DNA of 64,000 nt from Paracoccus aerodenitrificans (GCF_027913215.1 NZ_CP115784.1:496001-560000), one strand, 5' to 3'. Counted from the first letter of the stretch, positions 23,883 to 34,644 are shown. Notes: a model not told the origin generated them from the sequence alone. Translations and numbers: made by a program.

Positions 23883-26800
23883 ATGCCAGAAAGTCAGCCG
23901 CGATTCATTCATCTCCGTACGCATTCCGAGCACTCGCTTCTGGAAGGGGCGGTTCCGGTCAAGAAGCTTGTTGAACTGACGAAGGCAGCGGGAATGCCCG
24001 CAGTGGCGCTGACCGATACGAACGCCATGTTCGCCGGGCTGGAGTTCAGCGTGAAGGCGATGGATTCGGGGATCCAGCCGATTATCGGCTGCCAGTGGAC
24101 GCTGCTTGTAGGGGATGTTTATGGACCCGTCGTCGCGCTTGCGCAGAACCGGCAGGGCTGGCTGAACCTGATGGCGCTGTCCTCGGCGATGTATCTGCGG
24201 CAGGGCGGCGATCCGTGGCATATCACCGAGGAGGATCTGACCTCGCGTTCAGAAGGGCTGATCCTGCTGACCGGCGGGGCTGACGGTGCGGTGGGCAGAC
24301 TGCTTCAGGCGGGCCATGCGGCGGGGGTAGAGGCGCTGCTGCGCCGTCTGAAAGACGCTTTCGGCGATAGGCTTTATGTCGAGCTGACCCGCCACAAGGA
24401 CGAATCCGGCCGGATCATGGCGACCGAGGCGGCGACCGAGGACAGTTTCATCCGGCTGGCCTATATGCTGGAACTGCCTCTGGTGGCGACGAATGATGTC
24501 TATTTCCCCAAACCCGAGATGTATGAGGCGCATGACGCGCTGATCTGCATTTCGGAACGTGCCTATGTGGATCAGTCCCAGCCCCGCCGCCGCCTGACCC
24601 CGAACCATGATTTCAAATCGCCCGAGGAAATGGCGCTTCTGTTCGCCGATCTTCCCGAGGCCGTCGACAACACCGTCGAAATCGCCCGCCGCTGCGCTTT
24701 TGCCGTCAGCCGCCATAAGCCGATCCTGCCTCGCTTCGCCGATGACGAGGTTGAGGAATTGCGCCGTCAGGCCAAGCAGGGGCTTGAAGAGCGGCTGAAG
24801 GTCATCCCCCACGCCGTCAGCGTCGAGGATTACCACAAGCGGCTGGATTTCGAACTTGGCATTATCGAGCAGATGGGTTTCCCCGGCTATTTCCTGATCG
24901 TTGCCGATTTCATCAAATGGGCCAAGGATCACGATATTCCGGTCGGACCGGGCAGGGGGTCCGGCGCGGGGTCTTTGGTGGCCTATGCTCTGACGATCAC
25001 CGATCTGGACCCGCTGCGCTATTCCCTGCTGTTCGAGCGGTTCCTGAACCCGGAACGGGTCAGCATGCCCGACTTCGACATCGATTTCTGCATGGATCGC
25101 CGGGAAGAGGTGATCCGCTATGTGCAGGATAAATACGGCGCTGAAAAAGTCGGCCAGATCATTACTTTCGGTGCGCTGCTGTCCAAGGCCGCTGTGCGCG
25201 ATGTGGGCCGGGTGCTGCAACTGCCCTTCGGTCAGGTGGACCGGCTGTCGAAGATGATCCCGGTCGAAGGCGTGAAGCCGGTCAGCGTCACCAAGGCCAT
25301 CGCCGAGGAACCCCGCCTGCGCGAGATCCGCGACAAGGAAGAGGTCGTCGCGCGGCTTCTGGACTATGCCGCCAAGGTGGAAGGGCTGTACCGCAACGCC
25401 TCGACCCATGCTGCGGGGGTGGTGATCGGCGACCGTCCTCTGGATCAGCTTGTGCCGCTGTATCGTGATCCGGCCTCGGAAATGCCCGCGACGCAATTCA
25501 ATATGAAATGGGTCGAACAGGCCGGGTTGGTGAAGTTCGACTTTCTGGGTCTGAAAACCCTGACGGTCATCCAGAACGCGGTGGATCTGATCAATGGCGG
25601 CGGGCGGCCCCTGCATATCGCCGCCGATGGACGCAAGCTTTACGACCCGCCCGAGGGCGCGGAAAACCAGATCAACGCCATCCCGCTGGATGACAAGGCC
25701 AGCTATGAGCTGTTCGCTTCAGCGCGCACCGTGGCCGTGTTCCAGGTGGAAAGCTCGGGCATGATGGACGCGCTGCGGCGCATGAAGCCGACCTGTATCG
25801 AGGATATCGTGGCACTTGTGGCGCTGTATCGTCCCGGCCCGATGGAGAACATCCCGACCTATTGCGAGGTCAAGAACGGGCAGCGCGATCTGGAACCGCT
25901 GCATCCATCCATCGACCATATCCTTGAGGAAACGCAGGGCATCATCGTCTATCAGGAACAGGTGATGCAGATCGCGCAGGTCATGGCGGGTTACAGCCTT
26001 GGCGGCGCCGACCTGCTGCGCCGCGCGATGGGCAAGAAAATCGCCGAGGAAATGGCGAAGGAACGCCCGAAATTCATCAAGGGCAGCGTTGAAAATGGCG
26101 TGGATGAGAAGAAGGCAGGCGAAGTCTTTGACCTGCTGGAAAAATTCGCGAATTACGGCTTCAACAAATCCCACGCGGCGGCTTATGCCGTCGTGTCCTA
26201 TCAGACCGCATGGCTGAAGGCGAACCACCCGGTCGAGTTCATGGCAGGCGTCATGAATTGCGATATCCACCTGACCGAGAAGCTGAGCGTCTATAAACGC
26301 GAACTCGACCGCATGGAAATCGAGGTCGTGCCGCCCTGCGTCAACCGCTCGGGCGCGACCTTCACGGTCAAGGAGGGGCGCATCCATTACGCGCTCGGTG
26401 CGCTGAAAGGCGTCGGGGTTGAGGCGATGCGGGCCATTGAGACCGTGCGCGGCGATCAGCCCTTCGCCGATATGGTCGATTTCGCCCGCCGCGTCGATCT
26501 GCGCCGCGTCGGCAAGCGGGCGCTTGAGATGATGGCGCGGGCAGGGGCGTTTGATCTGCTGGACGATAATCGCGCTCGGGTCATGGCCTCGCTTGACGGG
26601 CTGGTGGCGTTTTCCGGGGCCAGCCACGATCAGGCGGCGTCGAACCAGTCATCCCTGTTTGGCGGGGGCGAGGATCTGCCGCCGCCGCGCCCGGTTCTGG
26701 CGCAGATCTGGCTGCCATCCGAAAGGCTGGGGCAGGAGCATCAGGCGATCGGGTTCTATCTGTCGGGCCATCCCATCGACGATTATCTGCCCGCGCTGCG

Positions 26801-27347
26801 CCGGATCGAGGTCAACACACTTGCCGAAATCCGCGCAGCCGCCGCGGCGGGGCCGCTGGTGACCTATATCGCGGGCACGGTGTCCTCACGGCAGGAAAAG
26901 AAATCCGCCAAGGGCAATCGTTTTGCCTTTATCGGGGCGTCTGATCCGACCGGGCTATATGAGGCCGTGGTGTTCTCCGACGTGCTGGAAGCCAGCCGGG
27001 AACATCTGGAACCCGGCAGCAATGTCGTCATGCAGGTGCAGGTCGAGCCGCAGGGCGATGAGGTCAAGATGCTGGCGCGTTCCGTCGTCCCGCTGGAACA
27101 GGCGATTGCCAATGTCGGCCCGGCAGAGCTTGTGCTTCAGATCGGCGAAAGCGTCGATTTTCCGGTGTTGCAGGATACTCTGGTCGGTCTGGATGAGGAT
27201 CGCGGCAGGCGCGGAAAGCTGATCCTGCGCATCCATGAGGGCGATGAGGTCTATGATATCGAGGTTACGGACCGCGCCCCTGTCGGCCCCAGCGCACGGC
27301 AGCGATATCGCGTGGTGCCGGGCGTTCTGGACGTGGTAGAGCAATAG
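23883..27347 (+). CDS. dnaE: DNA polymerase III alpha subunit
   Basis: Replicative polymerase of 1154 aa, type-1 DnaE. An N-terminal PHP domain begins FIHLRTHSEHSLLEGA. The polymerase core carries the catalytic acidic motif MPDFDIDFCMDRR at about residue 395, preceded by VGPGRGSGAGSLVAY, and ALYRPGPM with the fingers region AAAYAVVSYQTAWLKANHP further on. A helix-hairpin-helix region (GALKGVGVEAMRAI) and a C-terminal OB fold (about 990-1070, VTYIAGTVSSRQEKKSAKG) follow. Length and order are complete. It ends two bases before the convergent MATE gene. As an essential gene it anchors this part of the window as core chromosome. Confidence 0.97.
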   Translation: MPESQPRFIHLRTHSEHSLLEGAVPVKKLVELTKAAGMPAVALTDTNAMFAGLEFSVKAMDSGIQPIIGCQWTLLVGDVYGPVVALAQNRQGWLNLMALSSAMYLRQGGDPWHITEEDLTSRSEGLILLTGGADGAVGRLLQAGHAAGVEALLRRLKDAFGDRLYVELTRHKDESGRIMATEAATEDSFIRLAYMLELPLVATNDVYFPKPEMYEAHDALICISERAYVDQSQPRRRLTPNHDFKSPEEMALLFADLPEAVDNTVEIARRCAFAVSRHKPILPRFADDEVEELRRQAKQGLEERLKVIPHAVSVEDYHKRLDFELGIIEQMGFPGYFLIVADFIKWAKDHDIPVGPGRGSGAGSLVAYALTITDLDPLRYSLLFERFLNPERVSMPDFDIDFCMDRREEVIRYVQDKYGAEKVGQIITFGALLSKAAVRDVGRVLQLPFGQVDRLSKMIPVEGVKPVSVTKAIAEEPRLREIRDKEEVVARLLDYAAKVEGLYRNASTHAAGVVIGDRPLDQLVPLYRDPASEMPATQFNMKWVEQAGLVKFDFLGLKTLTVIQNAVDLINGGGRPLHIAADGRKLYDPPEGAENQINAIPLDDKASYELFASARTVAVFQVESSGMMDALRRMKPTCIEDIVALVALYRPGPMENIPTYCEVKNGQRDLEPLHPSIDHILEETQGIIVYQEQVMQIAQVMAGYSLGGADLLRRAMGKKIAEEMAKERPKFIKGSVENGVDEKKAGEVFDLLEKFANYGFNKSHAAAYAVVSYQTAWLKANHPVEFMAGVMNCDIHLTEKLSVYKRELDRMEIEVVPPCVNRSGATFTVKEGRIHYALGALKGVGVEAMRAIETVRGDQPFADMVDFARRVDLRRVGKRALEMMARAGAFDLLDDNRARVMASLDGLVAFSGASHDQAASNQSSLFGGGEDLPPPRPVLAQIWLPSERLGQEHQAIGFYLSGHPIDDYLPALRRIEVNTLAEIRAAAAAGPLVTYIAGTVSSRQEKKSAKGNRFAFIGASDPTGLYEAVVFSDVLEASREHLEPGSNVVMQVQVEPQGDEVKMLARSVVPLEQAIANVGPAELVLQIGESVDFPVLQDTLVGLDEDRGRRGKLILRIHEGDEVYDIEVTDRAPVGPSARQRYRVVPGVLDVVEQ

Positions 27348-27349
27348 GC

Positions 27350-28834
27350 TCAGCCTCGCGCAGGCTCATCATGATGCAGGCAGCGCCCGCCGGTCGGTGT
27401 GCCGGGCGGCCCTGCCTCGGTGTAGAATGCGGCGGCTGAGGGCTGTGCCTCGGGCGGCGGTGCGGCCTCGACCTGCATATCGTTCGCCTGCCGCCAGTTC
27501 CCGAAGCGATACAGCAGCACCGCCATGATCAGCGTGGCGACCATGCCCGCCGGAAAACTCAGCCAGATCGCATCCGCGCCAAGCATGCCCTGCAATCCGT
27601 AGGCAAAGCCAAGCCGCACCGGGAACATCGAGATGAACAGGATCATCAGCGGCCAGATCACCTGACCATTCGCGCGGATCGTGGCGAACAGCACCATCGT
27701 CACGCCGAAGGGAATGAACCCCCATGTCGCCAGCAGCGCGATATGCCGCCCGATTTCCACCGCGGGCGAGTCCGAACCAAGAAATACCTGCATCGCCAAC
27801 CGGTCCCCGGCGACCAGAAGCGCGACCAGCCCTCCGGTCAGGATAATATTATAAATGATCCCGATCCGGGTGATCCTGCCCACCCGGTCCCATCGTCCCG
27901 CACCGATATTCTGCGCCGCCATTGCACTGACCGCAGCCCCAAGCGCCATCGCCGGCATCTGCACATAGGTCCAGAGCTGCTGCGTCGCCCCGAACGCCGC
28001 CGTCGTGTCCACCCCCTGCCGGTTCACCAGACGCATCACCGCCAGCATGGAGCCGGACACCACAACCATCTGAATCCCCATCGGCAGCCCCTTGCGCAGC
28101 ATCAGCGCGAGGATGGACAGGTCGGGTTTCAGATAGGACAGCTCTGCCCCCCGCAGCCGCAGGGGCAGATCGCGGGCATAGATATAAAACAGCATCGCCC
28201 CAAGCGCGATATAATTGGAAATCGCCATCGCGAAGGCCGAGCCGCCGATTCCCATCTCTGGCGCGGGGCCGAGGCCAAGGATGAAGACCGGGTTCAGCAC
28301 TATGTCCAGCACCACCGCAATGATCATGAAGATCAGCGGCGTGACCGCATCGCCGCTGCCACGCAACGTCATCATCAGCATGGTCATCATCAGAATCGCG
28401 GGCAGGGCAAGGAATGTGACCCTCAGAAAATCCCGCGCCAGCGATGTGATGGCCGCATCCGTCCCCAGCAGAGACAGTACCGAGGGCGCAAGAAACCAGC
28501 CCAGAACGGCCAGGGTCAGCGCGACCGGCGCGAATGTACCGATAGCGGTTCCGACGACGCGCCTTGCCGCGTTGATATCTCCGCGCCCGAAGGACTGCCC
28601 GACAAGGATCGTAGAGGCCATGCCGAAGCCGAACACGAATGCCGTCATCAGGAACATGACCAGATTGCCGTTCGTCGTCGCGGCCACCGCATTCGGCCCG
28701 ATCAGCTGCCCCACCCAGACCGTCGCCAGCGACCCATTCGCCGATTGCAGCATCGACGATGCCAGTGTCGGCAGCGCAAAGGTCAGAAGCGTCGCAGCTA
28801 TGGGCGCTGTGGTGAGGTTGTTCCGAGCAGTCAT
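27350..28834 (-). CDS. MATE-family efflux transporter
   Basis: Inner-membrane multidrug/toxin extrusion protein of 494 aa with about twelve helices in two MatE repeats. Family signatures include LTFALPTLASSMLQ, GFGMASTILVGQSFGRGDINAARRVV (short form VGQSFGRGD) in the first half and MPAMALGAAVSAMAAQNIGAGRWDRVGR (short form AAQNIGAGR) in the second. Such pumps exchange sodium or protons for cationic compounds. The C-terminal 40 residues form a hydrophilic, proline-rich tail (EAAPPPEAQPSAAAF) longer than usual. Substrate unknown. It shares a very short convergent junction with dnaE. Confidence 0.92.
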   Translation of the reverse strand: MTARNNLTTAPIAATLLTFALPTLASSMLQSANGSLATVWVGQLIGPNAVAATTNGNLVMFLMTAFVFGFGMASTILVGQSFGRGDINAARRVVGTAIGTFAPVALTLAVLGWFLAPSVLSLLGTDAAITSLARDFLRVTFLALPAILMMTMLMMTLRGSGDAVTPLIFMIIAVVLDIVLNPVFILGLGPAPEMGIGGSAFAMAISNYIALGAMLFYIYARDLPLRLRGAELSYLKPDLSILALMLRKGLPMGIQMVVVSGSMLAVMRLVNRQGVDTTAAFGATQQLWTYVQMPAMALGAAVSAMAAQNIGAGRWDRVGRITRIGIIYNIILTGGLVALLVAGDRLAMQVFLGSDSPAVEIGRHIALLATWGFIPFGVTMVLFATIRANGQVIWPLMILFISMFPVRLGFAYGLQGMLGADAIWLSFPAGMVATLIMAVLLYRFGNWRQANDMQVEAAPPPEAQPSAAAFYTEAGPPGTPTGGRCLHHDEPARG

Positions 28835-29006
28835 GATCTGATCCGCGACTTGTTAAGGGTGGCACGGCCGCTGACGGCGCGGGGGTCCGCCTCCGGGCCT
28901 AATCCAGTTTCTGCGGCTTGTCAGCGTCTCTTTTTCCGGCTGAGGTTGAAACCTGCCGCCTGGGCGCTCAGTTTGAGGCAAGGCTAACGACATCGCAGGA
29001 TAGACC

Positions 29007-29879
29007 ATGAGTGACGAATACACCCCGCCGGACGTCTGGAAATGGGAACCGGGCAATGGCGGCAAATTTGCCAGCACCAACCGGCCCACCGCCGGCGCAA
29101 CCCATGACAAGGAAAGCCCGGTCGGCAAGCACCCGATCCAGCTTTATTCGCTGGCCACGCCCAACGGGCAGAAGGTCACGATCATGCTGGAAGAGCTGCT
29201 GGCCAAGGGTCACGCAGGCGCGGAATACGATGCCTGGCTGATCGATATCGGCGCGGGCGACCAGTTCGGCAGCGGCTTCGTTTCCGTGAACCCGAACTCG
29301 AAGATCCCGGCGATGATGGATCATTCCGTCAACCCGCCGCAGCGCGTCTTCGAATCCGGCTCGATCCTGCTGTATCTGGCCGAGAAATTCGATGAGTTCC
29401 TGCCCGAAGGTCCCTCCGCGCGGACCGAGGCGCTGAACTGGCTGTTCTGGCAGATGGGCTCTGCCCCCTTCGTGGGCGGCGGGTTCGGGCATTTTTACCA
29501 TTATGCGCCGGAAAAGATCAAATACGCCATCGACCGCTATACGATGGAAACCAAGCGCCAGCTTGATGTGCTGGACCAGCATCTTGCCGATAACCGCTTC
29601 ATGGCGGGTGAGGAATATTCCATCGCCGATATGGCGATCTTCCCGTGGTATGGCCGCCTGACGACCGGCGGCGTCTATGGCGAGGCTGTAACCTTCCTTG
29701 AGGGCAAGAGCTACAAGAACGTTCTCCGCTGGAATGACGAAATCGCCGCGCGTCCCGCCGTGCAGCGCGGCCTGATGGTCAACCGCACCTCCGGCGATGC
29801 GGCGGGGCAGTTGCATGAGCGTCACGATGCGTCGGATTTCGACACGAAGACGCAGGATAAGGTCGGGGCAGCGGAGTGA
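29007..29879 (+). CDS. yghU: YghU-like glutathione-dependent disulfide-bond oxidoreductase
   Basis: Glutathione transferase-family protein of 290 aa in the YghU/YfcG (nu-class) group, which reduce disulfides using two bound glutathione molecules. The N-terminal extension PPDVWKWEPGNGGKFASTNRPTAG (short form PPDVWKWEPGNGG) is specific to YghU. The thioredoxin fold contains LYSLATPNGQKVTIMLEEL, with Thr/Asn rather than catalytic Cys, and NPNSKIPAM with the cis-proline; FESGSILLYLAEK binds glutathione. The helical C-terminal domain includes QMGSAPFVGGGFGHFYHYAPE. It is preceded by a GAC spacer and followed by a clear terminator, so it is likely monocistronic. Confidence 0.93.
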   Translation: MSDEYTPPDVWKWEPGNGGKFASTNRPTAGATHDKESPVGKHPIQLYSLATPNGQKVTIMLEELLAKGHAGAEYDAWLIDIGAGDQFGSGFVSVNPNSKIPAMMDHSVNPPQRVFESGSILLYLAEKFDEFLPEGPSARTEALNWLFWQMGSAPFVGGGFGHFYHYAPEKIKYAIDRYTMETKRQLDVLDQHLADNRFMAGEEYSIADMAIFPWYGRLTTGGVYGEAVTFLEGKSYKNVLRWNDEIAARPAVQRGLMVNRTSGDAAGQLHERHDASDFDTKTQDKVGAAE

Positions 29880-29883
29880 AACA

Positions 29884-29919
29884 GGAACCGCCCGGATGAC
29901 AACTCCGGGCGCTTCCTTT
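29884..29919 (+). terminator. Rho-independent terminator after yghU
   Basis: Twelve of thirteen positions pair between 29884-29896 and 29904-29916 around a seven-base loop, followed by TTT. It lies four bases beyond the yghU stop. Confidence 0.75.
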
Positions 29920-30026
29920 CTGCAGCAACAGAGGGCAGGCACTTGTCCGGCAGTGCGATGCGCTTCCTAACGGGCTGAACGCTGTTGGCAGGTTTTTCTG
30001 AAAAGATGTTTCTGATATACGATCAT

Positions 30027-30824
30027 CTATCCAGAAGCTTGAGCTATGCTGCTTGCCACTGCAAGGGCGTCCGCCGGTTCGGGTACAAGTTCCAGCAAGT
30101 CGGTTCTGGCAGCCTCCAGAAAGCCGGCCGCGGCTGTGGACGAGATAGATAGCAGCATTGGGGGCTGGAAAGGCAAGAGTGACAACCCCGCGAGACGTAA
30201 GCGTTCATCTGCGAATGTTCCTGGCCTATACGAAGCGCCGATACTCTCAGCTAGCTCAGGCAGAGAAAAAGCCTTGCAGCCAGCCAGTTCGTAGCTGCGT
30301 CCGGCATGTAAAGAAGGGTTAGCGAGTATTCTGACTGCCGCAAGAGCTAAGTCGTGTCGTGCCACCGCAGAAATTCGACCTTGTCCGAAAGGTGTAATGA
30401 TCCTTCCGCCTTGAGGTGTTGCAAGCGCTCCGATCAGTTCGGCATAGAGACCGTTGCGCATTATTGTCCAACTCATTCCGCTGGCTTTGATTTCGCGTTC
30501 GGTCCAGCGGTGTGCCAAAGCGAAGACGAGGTGATCACTCGCTTCACTGAGACTCGTGTAGATCACATGCCTGACACCTTGCTTTCGCGCGGCTTCCAGT
30601 ACCGCACCGTGCCGACGCATGACAACGTCATCCTCTGCGTAGCCTGCAGATGTAAGAAACAGGACATCAATCCCGTCGAAGTCGAGTGTTGTCGGGTCAT
30701 CGAAATCCATGACGCGATCTGCTGCTGGCGATCGGCTTGCGGTGAGAACAGGTAGGTTGAGCTGCCTAGAAAGCACCACAATCTGGGAAGCGAGCTGGCC
30801 TGAAGCGCCGGTCACAAGGATCAT
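30027..30824 (-). CDS. NmrA-type NAD(P)-binding oxidoreductase
   Basis: 265-aa Rossmann-fold protein of the NmrA/atypical SDR group, similar in layout to the quinone oxidoreductase YtfG (QOR2). The nucleotide-binding glycine motif MILVTGASGQLASQIV is at the N-terminus; VRHVIYTSLSEA and WTIMRNGLYAELIG follow at typical spacing. The Tyr-X3-Lys of classical SDRs is missing, as expected in this group. It is divergent from an HxlR regulator 72 bases away, a pairing seen for quinone- or aldehyde-inducible reductases. Base composition is less GC-rich than the surroundings, suggesting that the pair moved together. Substrate unknown; quinones are the best guess. Confidence 0.8.
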   Translation of the reverse strand: MILVTGASGQLASQIVVLSRQLNLPVLTASRSPAADRVMDFDDPTTLDFDGIDVLFLTSAGYAEDDVVMRRHGAVLEAARKQGVRHVIYTSLSEASDHLVFALAHRWTEREIKASGMSWTIMRNGLYAELIGALATPQGGRIITPFGQGRISAVARHDLALAAVRILANPSLHAGRSYELAGCKAFSLPELAESIGASYRPGTFADERLRLAGLSLLPFQPPMLLSISSTAAAGFLEAARTDLLELVPEPADALAVASSIAQASG

Positions 30825-30896
30825 GTCGTTTCCTTTTTGAAATTACTGTCCCACCCATCTAGTCTCACTAAATATGCTGCGTAAGGAGGCACAAAT

Positions 30897-31310
30897 TTGT
30901 ATGAAACGAACACGGATGTGCGCTCTTCCTCATCGCTTGAGCCGTGTGGTTCCGACGATCATGACGACTGTGGAATCCGTCTCATTCTGGATCGTCTGGG
31001 TGAGCGGTGGACCGTCATGGCGCTGGCGGAACTGTCGGTGGGGCCGCGACGCTATAGAGAGTTGGAGCGGGCGTTGGAAGGAATTTCACAGCGAATGATG
31101 ACGTTGACTTTGAGGAGAATGGAACGTGATGGCTACGTCCTTCGCCATGTCGAGAAAACGATACCGCCCAAGGTGACTTACGAATTGTCGGAGCTTGGTC
31201 GCTCGTTCGCTGCTCAAGTCGCCATGCTTGTTGGTTGGACCAGGCAGAACAAAAGCGTCATCGAAAGGGCGCAAGTCAATTTTGATGCCCAGTTAGAAAA
31301 GAAAGAATAA
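30897..31310 (+). CDS. HxlR-family transcriptional regulator
   Basis: 137-aa winged-helix regulator. The TTG at 30897 is chosen because AGGAGG ends seven bases upstream, an excellent Shine-Dalgarno. The HTH region reads LDRLGERWTVMALAELSVGPRRYRELERALEGISQRMMTLTLRRMERDG (key part SQRMMTLTLRRMERDGYV), the HxlR hallmark. Two N-terminal cysteines (EPCGSDD and DDCGIR) precede it; in HxlR sensors such as YodB and QorR a cysteine here senses quinones or electrophiles. It should repress or activate the divergent NmrA-type oxidoreductase and itself. A weak AAAACC/GGTTTT hairpin lies after the stop. Confidence 0.85.
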   Translation: MYETNTDVRSSSSLEPCGSDDHDDCGIRLILDRLGERWTVMALAELSVGPRRYRELERALEGISQRMMTLTLRRMERDGYVLRHVEKTIPPKVTYELSELGRSFAAQVAMLVGWTRQNKSVIERAQVNFDAQLEKKE

Positions 31311-31394
31311 AACCAATAAAACCCTTGTCGGTTTTTGCCCTCTTCTTTGTCTTGGTTTTGATGCAGGGCTGGCTTTCTAAATTTGCGGCGATTG

Positions 31395-31422
31395 AAAAAG
31401 CCCGGGACATCGCGCCCCGGGC
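31395..31422 (-). terminator. Rho-independent terminator after ilvC
   Basis: Read on the minus strand, gcccggg (31422-31416) pairs with cccgggc (31406-31400) and is followed by a run of five T residues (31399-31395). It is 25 bases past the ilvC stop. Confidence 0.8.
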
Positions 31423-31446
31423 CTTCTCATTCCATAAACCGAAACC

Positions 31447-32602
<1,156 letters not shown>

Positions 32603-33058
32603 ATGCCCGATACGACGGATCGCCGCATTCTCCGCCAGCTTCTGGCCGATCCCGATCAGCCTCCGGCATTGCTGGCGGAACGTGCCGGGGTGACGTCGGC
32701 TACGCTCTGGCGGCGGATCGAGAAGATGCGTGCAACAGGGATCATTGCCGGGCAGGAAGCGCGGATCGACTGGCGCAAGCTGGGTTATGAGGTTGAGGTC
32801 AGTCTGAGATTCACGCTGGATAAAACCAACCCCCGCGCCTTCGACGAATTCACCGCCGCCGCGCGGGAGGTGCCCGAGGTGATCGAGATCCAGACCTTTC
32901 TCGGCAGCGTCGATTTCCGCCTGTCGGTGATTGCGCGTGACATGGCGCATTGGCAGGAAATCTATCGCGAACGCATCCTGACCCTGCCGCATGTCGAGGC
33001 TAGCGATGCGTTGATGCTGGTTTCAACCATCAAGAACAGTGCGGAGTTGCCGCTGTGA
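32603..33058 (+). CDS. Lrp/AsnC-family regulator (first of two)
   Basis: 151-aa Lrp/AsnC regulator. The N-terminal HTH (TDRRILRQLLADPDQPPALLAERAGVTSATLWRRIEKM, key part AERAGVTSATLWRRIEKM) is followed by GIIAGQEARIDWRKLGY and the alpha-beta RAM effector domain with EVIEIQTFLGSVDFRLSVIARD. Lrp proteins form octamers that sense amino acids. It overlaps the second regulator by four bases and is divergent from ilvC, so a role in branched-chain amino-acid control is likely. No clear Shine-Dalgarno is seen before the ATG. Confidence 0.9.
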   Translation: MPDTTDRRILRQLLADPDQPPALLAERAGVTSATLWRRIEKMRATGIIAGQEARIDWRKLGYEVEVSLRFTLDKTNPRAFDEFTAAAREVPEVIEIQTFLGSVDFRLSVIARDMAHWQEIYRERILTLPHVEASDALMLVSTIKNSAELPL

Positions 33059-33513
33059 CGCCTGACGCGACAGATCTGAAGATCCTGAGGCTTTTGTCGC
33101 GGGACGCCACGCTTGGCGCGGCCGAGTTGGGGCGAAGCCTTGGCATGACTCAGCCCGCGACATGGCGGCGGATCAGGCGGCTTCGCGATGAAGGGATCAT
33201 CTCGGGGCAGCATGTGGTGCTGGACAATGCGGCGCTTGGTTTCGGGGTGACGGTGTTTCTGGGCATTCGGCTGGCGACGAAGGGGCGGACCAGTCTTGAG
33301 GAATTCGAACGCGCCGTGACTGCCATCCCCGAGGTGCAGCTTGTACAGCATGTGCTGGGGCAGTTTGATTATCGCCTGAGGATCGTGGCCCGTGACATCG
33401 CCGATTTCGAACGCATCCTGCGCCGCCGCATCATGACCCTTCCGGGGCTTGGGCAGGTCGAAGCGAATGTGATGCTGTCGGAAGAGCGCAGGCCGGGGCC
33501 GCTGGCAGGGTAG
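33055..33513 (+). CDS. Lrp/AsnC-family regulator (second of two)
   Basis: 152-aa Lrp/AsnC regulator starting with GTG overlapping the previous stop (GTGA). HTH: DLKILRLLSRDATLGAAELGRSLGMTQPATWRRIRRL (key part GRSLGMTQPATWRRIRRL), then EGIISGQHVVLDNAALGF and the RAM domain with VQLVQHVLGQFDYRLRIVARDIADFE. It is a clear paralogue of its upstream neighbour. Translational coupling suggests equal expression and possible hetero-oligomers. The gene ends the two-gene unit; the convergent radical SAM gene follows after 51 bases. Confidence 0.9.
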   Translation: MTPDATDLKILRLLSRDATLGAAELGRSLGMTQPATWRRIRRLRDEGIISGQHVVLDNAALGFGVTVFLGIRLATKGRTSLEEFERAVTAIPEVQLVQHVLGQFDYRLRIVARDIADFERILRRRIMTLPGLGQVEANVMLSEERRPGPLAG

Positions 33514-33564
33514 GGCAGAGGTTTCGGGGATATGTGTTGCAGGAGCCGGGTGCATTGCCGGGCT

Positions 33565-34644
33565 TCAGAACAGCGTCAACTGATCCCCTTTGCGGGGTGG
33601 AGGCCCGAAGCGTGAGCGATCCAGCGGCGGCGTGGTTTCGGCATATCCCAGCCGTTTCCGCGCAAGAAGGAAGCGTTTCATCATCAGTTCCGCCTCGATC
33701 CCTTCGCCGCGCATCCGGCTGCCGAAGCGCGGATCGTTATCGCGCCCGCCGCGCATCGCATTCACCCGATTCATGACATGCCGCGCCGCATCGGGGTGAT
33801 GACGGTCCAGCCAGTCCCGGAACAGCGGCGCGACTTCATATGGCAGGCGCAGGGGAATCATGCTGGCATTCGTCGCGCCGGCTTCTCGCGCGGCGTCAAG
33901 GATGCGCTCTATTTCCGGCTCGGTCAGGACGGGGATGACGGGGGCGACCATGACGCGGATCTGGATACCTGCCGCCGCCATTTCGCGGATCATCCTGAGG
34001 CGGGTGGCCGGAGTCGGGGCGCGTGGCTCCATATTGCGGGCGAGGGTGGCGTCAAGCGTTGTGATCGACACGCCCACATGGACAAGTTGCCGCTTCGCCA
34101 TTTCCGCCAGCAAGGGCAGGTCTCTCAGCACGGTCTGGCCGCGTGTGACAAGGCTGGCCGGGTGATTCCAGTCCAGAAGGACGCGCCAGAGATCAGGCAT
34201 GATGCGCCGCTTTGCCTCAACAGGCTGATACGGGTCGGTATTGGTGCCGAAGGCAATCGGAGCGACGCGATAGCCGGGCCGCGCCAGCTCTGCCTCAAGC
34301 AGCTTCGCGGCGGTTGGTTTTGCCGTGATCCGGGTTTCAAAATCCAGACCCGGAGACAGCCCCCAATAGGCATGGCTTGGACGCGCGAAACAATAGATGC
34401 ACCCATGTTCGCATCCGCGATAGGGGTTGATCGAGCGGTCGAAGGGCACATCCGGAGACTGGTTGCGGGTGATGATGCTGCGCGGATATTCGTCCGTCAC
34501 CTCGGTCCTCAGAAGCCGCGTTTCCTCGACCAGATCCCAGCCGTCATGTTCGCGCTCCGGGTGCAGCCGGTCGAATCGATTCGCCGGGCGCGTATCCGCA
34601 CCACGGGCTTTCAGCGTTTCGTCGGGATTGCGAGGCGGCAACAT
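33565..34644 (-). CDS. PA0069-family radical SAM protein
   Basis: 359-aa radical SAM protein of the SplB-related PA0069 family. The cluster motif is CEHGCIYC with Cys78, Cys82 and Cys85, a CxxxCxxC that binds the [4Fe-4S] cluster used for S-adenosylmethionine cleavage. Preceding it, FDRSINPYRG is a family hallmark, and VTRGQTVLRDL, VHVGVSITTLD and MVAPVIPVLTEPEIE follow in the TIM barrel. The C-terminus is basic with a short KGDQLTLF end. Members of this family have unknown reactions; relation to spore photoproduct lyase is distant. It is convergent with the Lrp pair. Confidence 0.88.
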   Translation of the reverse strand: MLPPRNPDETLKARGADTRPANRFDRLHPEREHDGWDLVEETRLLRTEVTDEYPRSIITRNQSPDVPFDRSINPYRGCEHGCIYCFARPSHAYWGLSPGLDFETRITAKPTAAKLLEAELARPGYRVAPIAFGTNTDPYQPVEAKRRIMPDLWRVLLDWNHPASLVTRGQTVLRDLPLLAEMAKRQLVHVGVSITTLDATLARNMEPRAPTPATRLRMIREMAAAGIQIRVMVAPVIPVLTEPEIERILDAAREAGATNASMIPLRLPYEVAPLFRDWLDRHHPDAARHVMNRVNAMRGGRDNDPRFGSRMRGEGIEAELMMKRFLLARKRLGYAETTPPLDRSRFGPPPRKGDQLTLF

